DNA from: Pteria penguin
Lineage: Eukaryota; Mollusca; Bivalvia; Pterioida; Pteriidae
Assembly: GCA_035048485.1 (NCBI GenBank)
Contig: CM068581.1
Location: 2,886,430-2,950,429 of the forward strand
Reading direction: 5' to 3'
DNA length: 64,000 nucleotides
Translations under genes and position numbers: made by a program
In this document: positions 46,590-57,138 of the stretch, piece by piece
How the letters are laid out: every line of letters starts with the position of its first letter
Position numbering within the stretch: position 1 is the first letter of the stretch
The notes under the pieces: generated by a model
Told to the model about the DNA's origin: nothing
Database searches by the model: none
Seen by the model: only the letters and a program-made list of their open reading frames with translations

Positions 46590-48160
46590 CTCTGTTGTCT
46601 GTGTATGCTCGGTTTTATTTTCTGTATACTCTGTTATTTGTGTACACTCTTGTCTCTGATGCTTGGTTGTCTGTGTATTCTCCGTTGTCTGTGTAAACTG
46701 GGTTGTCTCTGATACTCTGTTGTCTGCTTATACTGGATTGTCTCTGATATTCTGTTGCCTCTGTATACACGTAATCGCCGTGTAAACCCGTTTGTCTGTG
46801 TATACTGGATTGTCTGTGTACTCTCTGTCTATGTATACCCGGTTGCCTTTGTGTATTCTCGTTTGGCTGTGTATACTTTATTGTGTGTATATTCTGTTGT
46901 CTATTTACACTCGACTTTCTCTGTATATATTCCTTTCCCTGTGGATACTCCGTTCTCTGATACTCTGTTGTCTCTGTGTATACTCGGTTGTCTGTGTACA
47001 CTCTGTTGTCTCTGTGTATACTCTGTTGTCCGTGAACACTATGTTGTCTCTGTGTATACAAGTACTCTGTTGTCTGTGTATACTCCGTTCTCTGATACTC
47101 TGTTGTCTGTGTGTATACTCTGTTGTCTGCCTATACTCTGTTGTCCGTGTACGTTCTGTTGTATGTGTAGTCTAGGTTGTCTGTGTATACTGGATCCTCA
47201 GTGTATACTGGGCTGTCTGTGTATACTCGGTTGGTTGTCTGTGTATACTAAGTTGTCTGTGTATAGTGGATCGTCAGTGTATACTGGGTTGTCTGTGTAT
47301 ACTAGGTTGTCTGTGTATACTGGGTTGTCTGTGTATACTCGGTTGTCTGTATACTTTCTGTTTTTTGTTATACTCTGTCGTCTCTGTATGCTCGGTTGTC
47401 ACAGATGCTTGGTTGTCTGTGTATACTCGGAGACAAGGTCCTGATCCTCGTTCCCTCTGACTGTTAGTCGGGACTCCTATTGATCAAAGATCTGAGCTCG
47501 CTTACAAACGGGCAGAGCACGGTTTACTTATGTTGGTGTCGCCTTACATATTTTTGATAGCAACATATTATTCTATATCTTCGTGTGTAATAAATTTTTA
47601 TGACTTCTCTTCTTGAGAAACCTGTTGATCCTTGTTCTCTATAGCTACATGTATATGGAGGATTATTTATAAACATTTAAATGTGTGTCCTTTGATTGTG
47701 TTGCTTTTGCGGTAAGTAGGAAGGTGGGCGCCCGTAAACCGGTTAACCACACCAATTGAGTGGCGTTTGTAAATTCAATTGACCGTCCTAAGTCGGTATC
47801 GTAATCGAATATTTTTGTAATGTCGTTCCGTGTATATGCTATTGTCATTTTTTGTGTGCAGGTCCTTGGTGATTTGTGTCATACAGCTTTATCAGATGTC
47901 CTCTGTTTTCTCTCTAATACTTGGTTATCTGTGTGTATACTCACAGGCCGCTGTTTGCTGAGTACAGTTGATACGAATTTGTTGTTTTAGTATACTCCGT
48001 TGTCTCTGATACTCCGTTGTCTGTGTTTACTCTGTTGTCTGTGTATATAGGGCTGTCTTTGTACAGACGGTTGTCCCAGATGCTCTGTTGTCTGTGTATA
48101 ATAGTTTGAGAATACTCTGTTGTTTGATACACTCGGTTGTCTTTGATGCTCGACATAATC
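46590..48160 (+). repeat. Degenerate GTCTGTGTATACT minisatellite, split by a family C tail
   Basis: From 46590 to 47430 and again from 47905 to 48160 the sequence is built of 15-20 base units around TTGTCTGTGTATACTCGG and TTGTCTCTGATACTCTG. Segment 47437-47900 between them is a plus-strand family C tail. Open frames in this block on both strands (for example 46755-47444, 46615-47061) are repeat artefacts with cyclic C-L-C-I-L or Y-T-E-T-T peptides. Confidence 0.85.
47437..47900 (+). mobile_element. Retroelement family C tail inserted in minisatellite
   Basis: Blocks in order: GACTGTTAGTCGGGACTCCT, GGCAGAGCACGGTTTAC, TGGAGGATTATTTATAAACA, AAACCGGTTAACCACAC, GACCGTCCTAAGTCGG, CAGGTCCTTGGTGATTTGTG. 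Nearly the same as 12840-13385 plus the proximal part. It interrupts the repeat array on both sides. Confidence 0.75.
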
Positions 48161-48401
48161 AGTCATATAAAATTCTTTGGTACGGCTGGGATAGGACCTG
48201 GTCGTCAGATCGATAATGAATGCGATACCAATCTGTCTGACATTATGGCCTACTTAACCTCCCGCCGGCTACTTCTTTTCCATCCTCCAGATGCCAACTA
48301 TTTAAAGATCAGTTTAACTCTAAAAAATAAATAATATGGTAGTAAATGAGGATGTGATATACTGTTCTGTATAATGAATGTATATCGAAATGTTAATGTA
48401 G

Positions 48402-48664
48402 CACCAACACAGATGGTAACTAAGGCAACTGTGTCCTACCATGACATCGTGTGGACGAGAACTCATCCAAAAGCAGGAGCGTATGTCACCATCCCATCCC
48501 TCAGATTCAGGTGTTCATTCACCCCAGTGTCAGACAAGGAGATGTTTTACCAGGTGGACTGGTATGTAAATGGTAATAAAGTGGACCACACAGAAACGGT
48601 TTCCCCTGGAGAGGCACATGAAGGATATTTACTCAGCTGGGCTCTACATTCTCTCAGCACCAAA
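48402..48664 (+). CDS. VWDE-like: VWDE-specific region, first exon (beta-sandwich-like)
   Basis: Phase 1-0 exon of 263 nt (acceptor TGTTAATGTAG ending 48401, donor GTATGT at 48665). It includes V-W-T-R-T-H-P, L-R-F-R-C-S-F-T-P-V-S-D, M-F-Y-Q-V-D-W-Y-V-N-G and L-H-S-L-S-T-K. VWDE homologues carry the same F-x-C-x-F ... F-Y-x-V-x-W-Y-V-x-G block between the D8C module and vWD. The alternative donor at 48678 would give phase 1 and break the junction. Ending at S-T-K splices directly to I-R-C-S-V of the next exon, as in the family. The acceptor has a poor pyrimidine tract. Confidence 0.82.
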
Positions 48665-50466
48665 GTATGTATCACAGGTACATGCACATCACATCGCACC
48701 ACATATCTTCACCAAACATGAATATGGTATATGTTAAGAATTCCCAAAATATTAATCGCAAATCATACACTGTTTATCAGAGATGCAGGGGTATATGGTA
48801 AGTAGCGGTTTTTCTATGACAAGCAACCTTTATATACATTTTAACATTGGAGTAATCATTGATTTGTAACATTAGTGTCTGTACTCTGTGTGACAACACT
48901 ATCTTTGAAACGTTTGCTCTTAATTCGTAAAAAAATGGCAGGTATGCTCATCTTTTTGAGCCCTGTTTAAAAAGAGAACAAGCCTCGAGACATTTTTTTT
49001 TTCGTTCGATTCATTTATTTGGAAGATTAAGCACATAGCATTGAAAACAAAACCGCAAATGAGAAAATAAATTTGTATACTATATGACATAAAAGTATCA
49101 AATTTTACATACCAAATTATGAAACACTCATTAGACAGCTCAAAAGAACGAAAATATCATTCAACCCTTTTTAACACATTATTTCAAAAACATAAATATC
49201 GTATAATTACATACTTCGGTAAACATCGGAATTTTCCGGAATCGAATGTACTTAATTCCGAGTCTCAAATTACGACAATCCCTCCTCTATAATATTGTTA
49301 GCACTGGCATTAAGCTTAAACAATGTTTACCAATGCCATTGACATAGAGATAAAAATCCCATAATGTCCGTTAACTTCGGTTACTTAGATACACATGAAA
49401 AATACTTCATTAAAAGTACAATATTTAGAAACATAATGTTGTCATTTCTTGTCACTGGACAATAACATTCTTTACACTTGTACGAATGCTGAAGAGTTGT
49501 GGTGAACTGTAACTATTGACAATGAGACAGGCGCTTGAGCGATTACACTTCTGGCAACACACATAGTTTTCTCATTATGTAACAAGTTTTATCATATCCA
49601 TTTTTTAAATTGTTTTATTGTTCATCTTTAGCATCATCTTCTAATTTATTATTCTTAGTTTCTATATATAGATTTGTTTTGCTTGTTTCATAACTAACTT
49701 TTCACTTCTCTTTATTGATTTATATTCTTAGCGTGTTGCTAGGTAACGGCAGGAGGAGATTTTTAGCATATAAATACCGTGATCTTATTTTCACGAGACA
49801 CTCTTAATTTTCTATAGATACTCTTGACTTTCTACGCTAAGGAAATGCGTAATTATTATATCTTGAAATTGGAACTTGTATTTTTGTTGGATTAACATCG
49901 TTCCATCATCGTGTATATACTCATCATGTTTATCACCGTAGTGTTAATAAATACTTAACTTTACTTGTGTTTTTATTCAACAATGGATATAGTTCCTGTG
50001 GATTTATTTATGAAATCAATGATGGATATATTAAAGAAAAGCATGGCATAATCCCGATTCAAATTAAGCGACGAACGGCTATGAGCCTGTCGGTTCGTCC
50101 ACGTTTCAATTAATATAAGCACATCATTATGAACCCAGCAGGATAAGTTGAAGCGAGATATAACCCGCCACCTCTCGTGTCCTAGACTAGTCACGTATCA
50201 CTGTGACTGGTGCTTTATACTTCATTTAAGTGCCACCATAAAGTGAGGATACTGATAGTCTTTACGGTGGTGAACAAAGTATAGTCAAATTTGAAAAAGG
50301 AAGTTCAGAAATTATATATCAATTCGCCCAAGAATTCATCTGTCTGTCAAATATTTTATATTATTGATCTGCCACTGTTTCCTGATTTCGAATCGCGAAC
50401 TCCTGTCCAAATTATGAAATTACTCGAACTAAGTAGAATAACATTATGTTAACTTATATGTTTCTG

Positions 50467-50497
<31 letters not shown>

Positions 50498-50524
50498 TTT
50501 TTTTCAGTATAAAATAAAAAGTGG

Positions 50525-50559
<35 letters not shown>

Positions 50560-50561
50560 AG
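48665..50561 (+). other. Intron, nothing recognised except simple tracts
   Basis: About 1.9 kb of AT-rich sequence with a GT tract and T-run (50466-50504) and a TA tract (50526-50556) just before the next exon. No repeat family or exon is recognised in 48700-50450. Confidence 0.5.
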
Positions 50562-50648
50562 ATTCGATGTTCAGTCAGTGCAAAGAAAACAGCGGATGGA
50601 CCTTTAGGATTTATGAAACAAAGTCCAGATTTTTTCGCTGGAATCAAA
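50562..50648 (+). CDS. VWDE-like: VWDE-specific region, short exon
   Basis: Phase 0-0 exon of 87 nt (29 codons), from I-R-C-S-V-S-A-K-K to D-F-F-A-G-I-K. The F-F-A-G-I-K motif is a hallmark of VWDE proteins in this place. Acceptor ATCACAG ends at 50561, directly after a TA microsatellite and not a pyrimidine tract; donor GTAATA at 50649. A stronger-looking acceptor (T-run then CAG ending 50507) lies 54 bases upstream in the same frame. Using it would add 18 codons, mostly Ile-Tyr from the microsatellite. Confidence 0.8.
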
Positions 50649-50684
50649 GTAATACAACATTTTATCTATCTATCTATCTATTGA

Positions 50685-50688
50685 TCTA

Positions 50689-50747
<59 letters not shown>
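50685..50747 (+). repeat. (TCTA)n/(CT)n microsatellite
   Basis: TCTA units at 50662-50692 followed by about 28 CT units, in the 236-bp intron between two VWDE exons. Confidence 0.9.
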
Positions 50748-50750
<3 letters not shown>

Positions 50751-50884
50751 GATATATAAAAGTAAAAGGAATATGGCATGAATTGATGTCGTATGTTATA
50801 ATGTCATGGTTGTTATATGAACACTATATTTAAACTACAATACACACATTTTGTTCAAAAGTGATGGAATCTGAATTTATTCAG

Positions 50885-51262
50885 GTTGCTGCCGGCAGTG
50901 TTATCGTGAACCGTGGCGAATCAAAGACTGTCTCTATCGAGCAATCTATACCTTTAGCCTGTGTCGAGGAGGTAACAGGATACTTTCAACCACTTGATCC
51001 TACTTTATGTACACTGAGCCTGAAGGTGATTGGTGAACCTACAATAACTGTATGTCAAAGCTGTACAAATCTTACTGGATTCTATAGTGAAAGAGAGTAC
51101 ATTAATAATAATGGTACCTGGCAAAGTCAACACCAAATTACCCTCTGTCACCAAGATGACGGTACCATAGATAAAACTATTTCCGAGTTTGACGTACAGT
51201 TACAAACGGGCGCTTTTTCTAATGCTCACATCTGGAATGCTGCGAAGTCTCCAGTTTTTAAG
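50885..51262 (+). CDS. VWDE-like: VWDE-specific region, long exon upstream of vWD
   Basis: Phase 0-0 exon of 378 nt (acceptor TTTATTCAG ending 50884, donor GTACTG at 51263). It contains V-I-V-N-R-G-E-S-K-T-V-S-I, P-L-A-C-V-E-E, C-T-L-S-L-K-V, C-Q-S-C and I-T-L-C-H-Q-D-D-G. The R-G-E-S-K-x-V-x-I block following A-G-I-K-V is typical of VWDE. The frame starts upstream of the acceptor at two Met codons that are not the start: the peptide before V-A-A-G-S does not fit the family and the junction K|V is in frame. Confidence 0.87.
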
Positions 51263-51628
51263 GTACTGATCCAATAACCAAAATATATGTCGACATCAAC
51301 TCATTCAGTAAAAGCCACTTACATACTTTTATAAACTTTTGTATATATTTTGATATTATTATTTTATCTTTGTTGTAATAAATATGAAATTCGTCTAATT
51401 ATTTGAAAGAGTTTAGTTTTTTTTTTCCATATTTATAATGAATTTGTTTTGTACCCTGACTCGTGTGTGTGTATGTGTGATAATAAATATGAATTTCCTC
51501 TAATTATTTGAAACAGTTTAGTTTTTTCTATATCTATAATGAATTTATTTGTTTTCTTTTACCCTGACTCGTGTGTGTATGTGTGATAAAATCCAATTTA
51601 AAACAGCTTATTCAATAATTGTTTTAAG

Positions 51629-51717
51629 GTGAAAGTAACTGAGCCGTTGACAGATCACTGGAAGTCAAGATACTGCTACGATCTTCTAGATCCACACCTG
51701 AAAACATTCGATGGAAG
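51629..51717 (+). CDS. VWDE-like: vWD domain, exon 1
   Basis: Phase 0-2 exon of 89 nt (acceptor TTGTTTTAAG ending 51628, donor GTAACA at 51718). It encodes W-K-S-R-Y-C-Y-D-L-L-D-P-H-L-K-T-F-D-G-R. The D-P-H-x-x-T-F-D-G motif is the usual start of a vWD domain (C-x-x-x-x-D-P-H-x-x-T-F-D-G). Too short to be found by a length filter. The Arg codon is split over the intron and completed at 53700. Confidence 0.87.
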
Positions 51718-51799
51718 GTAACATTAACAAACTAAATTCTGGAGTTTAAATCAATCAAATAGTCAATGTCCATACTGTTTACCAAGTAAAGACAGAAAA

Positions 51800-52557
51800 T
51801 CAAAGCATTACCGTAGCATCGTCTATCCAAGTGAACTGGAGGTCAAAGAAACCACAGAAATTAGTAATTCTACTTCGTATTTAGATATTATGTTGTCTTT
51901 CGACATTAATGGTCAATTGAACACCTCACTCTTTGACAAACGTGACGATTTCAATTTCGCTATCACAAACTTTCCTTTCATAAGTAGCAACATTCCATCA
52001 TCGCCCGCATACGGCGTATTCATATCTCAGTTAATACGTTATTCCAGAGCATGTTCAAATTACAGTGACTTTGTTCTGAGGGCAAGGCGACATTCAGTTA
52101 AGCTGCTCAACCAGGGTTATATATGTGCTAGACTAGCAACGTCAATGAGGAAATTCTATGGTCGTTACGAGACTCTTATTATTCCATATGATATCTCGTT
52201 ATCCAGACTTTTAAGTGATATTCTGGACTGAGACCGATTCCGATCATTTTACACAGATTTGACACCTTCTATACTAGAAGGTTACCTACTTTGACTTCTC
52301 TATATATATAACTACATATGGAATTTACACGATTTGACTCTTTCTACTGGGTACATGTGACGGGTGTTGCTAGCAAGGAGGAGATGCTCACTCTCCCCGG
52401 GCACCTGATCTCACTCCATCACAGGGGTTCACATATGCTTTTCAAGTAGACATATTTTGTTATTTTCCACTTGTTTTTCATTTTGACTGATTTTTGTATG
52501 TCCTCTGGTTTCATGATTTTTAGACTTATGGTTTGGATTTATCCTTCATCTTTACAC
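51800..52557 (+). mobile_element. Retroelement family A, 5'-truncated copy
   Basis: Begins in the RT C-terminal region (Y-R-S-I-V-Y-P-S-E-L-E-V-K-E-T-T, out of frame with the later part or just upstream). It is open from 51890 to a stop at 52231 and is followed by the tail ending near 52556. Peptide nearly identical to 31190-31524. It sits in the intron between the first two vWD exons. Confidence 0.8.
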
Positions 52558-52689
52558 ATCAAAGATAACGCTTCATTTTTATGAAGGAATCGTCTAGGAA
52601 AGCAATTCATTTTTAGAACAAACGTGTACCGACTATGATGCACACGTGACAATAATAAAAGAATGGATTTTAAATTCAAAATTTATTTA

Positions 52690-52916
52690 TTTTACAACGA
52701 TTAAGAAACAAGTCAACAATTTATATAAATCGTGCTCTTTTGGCACGGATCTTGGCGTCAGGGTGTGGTTTGTGTGGTAGGAAACTGGAGTACCCCCCCC
52801 CCCCCCCAAATCCCGGTTGGTGATAGCTTCACCATCTCACGTACCATGTCATTAATCGAACCCTGGTCCCATTGGTGAGAAGCGAGCGCGCTACCGACTG
52901 CGCTACCCGGCCCTCC
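52690..52916 (-). mobile_element. tRNA-headed SINE of a third type, antisense
   Basis: On the minus strand the head starts near 52916 with GGGTAGCGCAGTCGGTAGCG (box A) and CAGGGTTCGATTAATG (box B). The body holds a G-run and CAGTTTCCTACCACACAAAC, and the end is rich in TAAATAAA. Not related by eye to the 26908 family. Box B is slightly degenerate, so a functional tRNA is unlikely. Confidence 0.65.
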
Positions 52917-53485
52917 AAGAATAGATTGGATTGAGAGTACCTAAACATTAAATAGCTTGTAGATATATATTAAACGAAATCCCAGTTTTAAGGTTGTATA
53001 TTGTTTTTGTGGTGTTTGTTCTTAAACTGGAGATCTACGACGTCAGCCTTAAAACTTTTAACTCGTTCAGCTTCAAATCTTCGAAATGTAGAGTATCGCC
53101 GTAATCAGAGTTTCGGAAGGCTGTATGCGAAGGACATGTCGGTGAAAATTAGAGAGGTATAATATCAAAGAAACCTTTAAAAGTAACTTTGTAAAGGGCC
53201 TGTTTTTTTCATGTGTAAGTGTTAAATTTAAATTGAGATTCAGCAGCTGGGGAGTGAAATTTGCCGATGAAGCTGATTTGAGAAGTACACTATGACCGGT
53301 GTTTATAATGATAGTGATTATAGCAACACACACAACAAATGTAAATAGAAGGAGAGAAGAGGTAGCCACAAGCAAGAGGAGGTACAGTAAAGAAAATTCT
53401 ATAAGATCACCTTGCCAACTATTCCTACCTACAGTTGAAGACCACTGGTGGACATACGGAAGGAATCTCCAAAATTGATCTAATG

Positions 53486-53563
53486 TGTCTTTTTATAACT
53501 TTTGATACTGATGACTTGTAATGTGATCACATTTAATCATTAGTATCAAAGGTTATAAAGACA
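53486..53563 (+). repeat. Short fold-back sequence
   Basis: TGTCTTTTTATAACTTTTGA...TGA pairs with TCATTAGTATCAAAGGTTATAAAGACA. The arms are about 28 bases with few mismatches around a loop of about 22 bases. Confidence 0.75.
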
Positions 53564-53699
53564 ATTGTACAACAATAAACAAGTAAAATACAAGTCGGAG
53601 CACTTAGCGAATTATGATGAATGATAAGGTTTAAAGTCGGATAAAGCATTCCACATATTTATGTGCTTTACATATCTAAACTTTAAATAATTTTTTCAG

Positions 53700-53763
53700 G
53701 CGCTATCAATCACATACAACTGGAAGTTACTTACTCTACAGAAATAATGCTACTTTACAGGAG
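53700..53763 (+). CDS. VWDE-like: vWD domain, exon 2
   Basis: Phase 2-0 exon of 64 nt (acceptor AATTTTTTCAG ending 53699, donor GTAATT at 53764). After the split Arg it reads R-Y-Q-S-H-T-T-G-S-Y-L-L-Y-R-N-N-A-T-L-Q-E. This continues T-F-D-G-R with the expected G-x-Y/F-x-L-Y beta-strand of vWD domains. The join to 54384 (Q-E|I-Q-V) is in frame. Confidence 0.87.
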
Positions 53764-54383
53764 GTAATTGTTTCTATTTACTCTATTGTTATCAGTTTAC
53801 AATGCGATGCTCCTATAGATCGGACAATATTAACGAATTGGAATATTGTTCCTACATTGAGATTTTATACCATGGGATTTTAAATGTTGCAAATATCTGA
53901 TGCTGAATTCTGCCTGTTGGAACTGTTATATTTCAATATATAATGTAACCGATGAGAAATTGAGCGTATTCCATGAAATATCATGAAAGGGCTAGAAAAA
54001 ATAACAAAAATTAAACATAAAGGTGAAGCTTGAAAGTCAGATTATAAACTTTGTTTCATAGCATATCAATGTGCGATTATTATAAAATACGAAAATAACT
54101 GGTGTCACATGACTATGACACTAACAACAATGTACCACGGTGGATATTCGTGGATCTCTGAAATTCAGAGGCGAGACCAGGTGCCAGGGAGGAGTGAGCA
54201 TCTCCTGTTTGGCTAGCCACACCCGCCATGAATGCCTTGACATACAGACGAAACAATGTAATTCTGTACTGTATATATACCTGAATGTGAACAAACACTG
54301 TGTAGAAAGTGTCACAGCCATATAACATCAGGAAAAAGGGTATAATAAAGACAAATTGATAATCCCTTCTGTTTCTATTGCAG

Positions 54384-54569
54384 ATACAGGTTATCCATGA
54401 ACCATGTTATGGAACAGAGATATATCCGAAATGTGTCTGTGGAGTTGCAGTCAGAGCTGGAAGAGATGTTTTTGTCATGAATATTTGTAAACGAAATAAC
54501 TTAATTGAATATACACTCTGTGATGATGGATCCCTGGTCGTGAAAAAAGCATCAGAAACAAGTTACACT
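54384..54569 (+). CDS. VWDE-like: vWD domain, exon 3
   Basis: Phase 0-0 exon of 186 nt (acceptor TTTCTATTGCAG ending 54383, donor GTAATT at 54570). Key blocks: I-Q-V-I-H-E-P-C, K-C-V-C-G-V-A-V-R-A-G-R-D-V-F-V and Y-T-L-C-D-D-G-S-L-V-V. The C-x-C-G-V-A-V-R-x-G-x-D-V-F sequence is strongly typical of VWDE. The open frame ends past the donor at 54587. Confidence 0.9.
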
Positions 54570-54700
54570 GTAATTATACTTCTATAACAGGTGTTATGCA
54601 AAATACATTGCTTTACAGAAACTCTTCAAATATTTAATTTTTTCATAAAAAAATATCACAAATATTAAATACACATACATGCAGCTATCTTTTTTTTCAG

Positions 54701-54930
54701 ATATATTTCCCAACAGGTACATCGGTAGATGTCTCTATTCGAACATGGAGAAGGCCTTATTGGATCAATATGTACGTTTATCCTTCCCAGAGTGACCAGT
54801 TCAGTACGGACGGACTGTGCTGTAGCCTGGATGCTAACGTGACCAATGACTTCAAGCGACGCTATGATGATGTAGTGATCAACGTTCCCTTTAACTTTGC
54901 ATATCCAGATCTCTTCTCTGAGTCGTGGAG
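54701..54930 (+). CDS. VWDE-like: vWD domain, exon 4 (GLC motif)
   Basis: Phase 0-2 exon of 230 nt (acceptor TTTTTTTTCAG ending 54700, donor GTTTGA at 54931). It reads I-Y-F-P-T-G-T-S-V, then W-I-N-M-Y-V-Y-P-S, then D-G-L-C-C-S-L-D-A-N-V-T-N-D-F. The last block is the vWD G-L-C-G-x-x-D-G-N-x-x-N-D-F motif, with Cys in place of the usual Gly after C and Ala in place of the second Gly. The GTTTGA donor is weak, but it is the only one that gives the Arg split completed by 55191. Confidence 0.87.
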
Positions 54931-55190
54931 GTTTGATCAAATTTCATGTCTTATCATTTAATATGACAATTGAGATATGATTATGAAGACGTGTTTTCTA
55001 TAATGAGAAAGGCATTCAAAGGTACATAATAAATGTTTCAACATAACATGTATTTTGTGCACCAGATGTACATTGTAGGTGAATGTTAAGTCAATTAAAT
55101 GCATTTGCAGTCTGACGTAATAATTTTAAGGCGTCTTATAAAGAAGAGAACATTCTCAATAATTGTTTTTACACGTGATATTTGTTTCAG

Positions 55191-55464
55191 ATTGAATCCA
55201 GAAGAAAATCTGTTTTTGAATCTTGAATCCACATATACGTCCCTACGTTCTTTGACATTTCTATCAAAGCATCGACAGTATTGTTCATGTGGTAATGGTA
55301 TTCAAGACTTTTGTTCATTTGAGAACTCCCCACCGGGTCCGGCATATTCCTTATCTACGATGAAATGTAACATCAAATCTCCCGCCATTCGCAAGAGACG
55401 GAAGCGTAGTATTGATGTTCTGTTAACGGATCTTTACATTTTACTAGAGGATGAGCATTCATCG
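55191..55464 (+). CDS. VWDE-like: Post-vWD region with dibasic (furin-type) site
   Basis: Phase 2-0 exon of 274 nt (acceptor ATTTGTTTCAG ending 55190, donor GTAAGA at 55465). It reads L-N-P-E-E-N-L-F, Q-Y-C-S-C-G-N-G, then at 55390-55410 R-K-R-R-K-R-S, followed by D-V-L-L-T-D-L-Y. The basic stretch fits the consensus R-x-[KR]-R for furin-like proprotein convertases, so the secreted protein could be cut just after the vWD domain. VWDE homologues have basic residues in the same area. The next exon also begins with basic residues (R-Y-K-R-S). Confidence 0.87.
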
Positions 55465-56127
55465 GTAAGAACTAGACATTACTCCTGTAAGCAAATGATC
55501 GTCACTGTAATACAACACAGTTATTGGTAACAAGTCGTTAGAGATGAGCGGCACCGTAATACAACTCAGTAATCAAATAGCAAAATCTTGGGATGAGTAC
55601 CGTAAACATAATATATATTAGCACAAATGTACGTTTATAAATTTAGTGCATCATATACCCATTTTACACACACACACGTACATATATATATATGCCCGAT
55701 ATCACCGTATAATTAGACTAGTGCTTTGTATATGGCTTTCTTTTTTCATATTACTTCTTATGTAGTTTTTTGCATTGTTTTATTCTGAGAAAGGGGCAAA
55801 ACGCCTCGAAAATTTGACCATATTTTTATGTATTTTAGTGTCGTTTGTAGCTTTCTTGTGTATATATATATATATATATATATAGGGTGCCTTGTTAGCT
55901 GTAATGTCTGTGCTTTATACAGGTATGTTTGTCTAATTTGTCTTCTACAGGTGTTTCTTCTGAGATCCAAGGTTCATTGTACTACTGGGTGTTTCACTGC
56001 TACTATTAGTGCTTTATGTGTCTATTTCTGTTTCAGTGATTGTATTGTTTCATCACATTCCACGGCCGTGCTGTCATGCATACGATTAGCTTATGATTGG
56101 CTATTAAAGCTCTATTTTTGTAGATCT
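55465..56127 (+). other. Intron with a short copy of the 9160 segment
   Basis: A segment at 55695-55740 repeats the sequence near 9165-9215 (CCGATATCACC, ATAATTAGACTAGTGCTTTG). A short TA tract sits at 55858-55883. Frames here show no domain. Confidence 0.45.
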
Positions 56128-56398
56128 CGGGTAGCTTAGTCGGTTAGACGGTCGGATGCATGACAGCTAGGTGATTCGGTACCATAGGTCGTGGGTTCGA
56201 TTCGGCAATCTTATTCTGCCTGGTATAGTTCAATGGGTCAGCCATTGTCCAAAGTTGGTCCAAGAAAGTCGTTTTCCATCGTGATTCGAGTTCGTTACTG
56301 CTCACAGTAGAATCAGTTGGGTGATTATCGTTTTTGGTTTGACGTGTAGTAATACCTGTGACCTCTTTGTTGTTATCGTCGTCGTCGTTCGTAAACAA
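56128..56398 (+). mobile_element. tRNA-headed SINE-like sequence, plus strand
   Basis: The tRNA-like head GGTAGCTTAGTCGGTTAGAC (box A) and GGTCGTGGGTTCGATTCG (box B) starts at about 56129. The following body contains TCCAAGAAAGTCGTTTTCC and TTCGTTACTGCTCACAGTAG. The end is a GTCGTCGTC simple tract near 56380. The head is extended between the boxes, so a functional tRNA is unlikely. Body not matched to the other SINEs here. Confidence 0.6.
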
Positions 56399-57138
56399 TC
56401 ACTGCTTATAGGGAGGGAATGACGTCGTTAGCAAGGGCCTGTCAAGTCTCTATAGTTTTGTCAATGTGGAAGTACTCCACAATTGTCTTGGTTTTTTAGT
56501 TGGCATCCATTGACAGTTGACGCAGATTTCGAAGCTCGCCGAGTTTTTCTGCTGGTTGCTCATTACTGTCCTCAACAACATCTATGAGACGACTGATGTC
56601 ATGTCTTCATCATCAGACTACATAGGCGTGGTGCTAGATTGGCATTTGACAGCTGCGGAATGATGCCGACAAGCCTTAAACAGGTTTTGATGGTGCTTGG
56701 TTGGGATTTCACAGCTGTGGAATAATGTCGACATGCCTTAAACAAGTGTTGATGGTCTTTGGTTTCCCCTTAGTCAATGCTGTCTTTGCCATGTGTGGAG
56801 CCTAGATGATTGATGATGCCAGCTGTCAGAGTTTGGATGTGACCGGTGGTAACAGGCAGGGGACTCTGACGCTGCGTGGATGGTCTTATCAGTGCTGTCG
56901 TCATAGACGACCATTTTTCATTGCCTAGTTTTCTGTTTGTCGTCTCTCAGCCATATTGTCAACAGACCTGACGTCATCCAGACTCTGGTTGTGTCCGTAG
57001 ACTTGCTGAGTCGAGGGGCACTGCTAACCAACTGTCCTCTTTCGAAATGTAGCCAGTTGTAGGCTTGCCAATGTCAAGGTTGATGTCAGTGTGGAATCTC
57101 TGGTTGACGTCATGAATGGTGATGATCTTTATACCAGC
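56399..57138 (-). other. Less AT-rich intron segment with weak coding-like minus strand
   Basis: Composition differs from surrounding intron, with two tandem copies of a segment of about 64 bases (GACAGCTGCGGAATGATG... at 56649, CACAGCTGTGGAATAATG... at 56710). The minus strand carries a 68-residue frame (56974-57180) with balanced composition but no motif I recognise. It could be a decayed transposon gene; no function is claimed. Confidence 0.4.

Noticed and set aside
46615..47460. Overlapping frames of up to 229 codons on both strands
   Set aside because: They are translations of a degenerate minisatellite; open in several frames at once and cyclic in sequence.
48665..48677. Donor at 48678 extending the 48402 exon
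   Set aside because: It gives phase 1 while the next exon requires phase 0; the GTATGT donor at 48665 gives the family-typical junction S-T-K to I-R-C-S-V.
53073..53375. 100-codon minus-strand frame with a hydrophobic start
   Set aside because: No recognised domain, in an intron with AT-rich composition; a hydrophobic start alone is expected by chance here.
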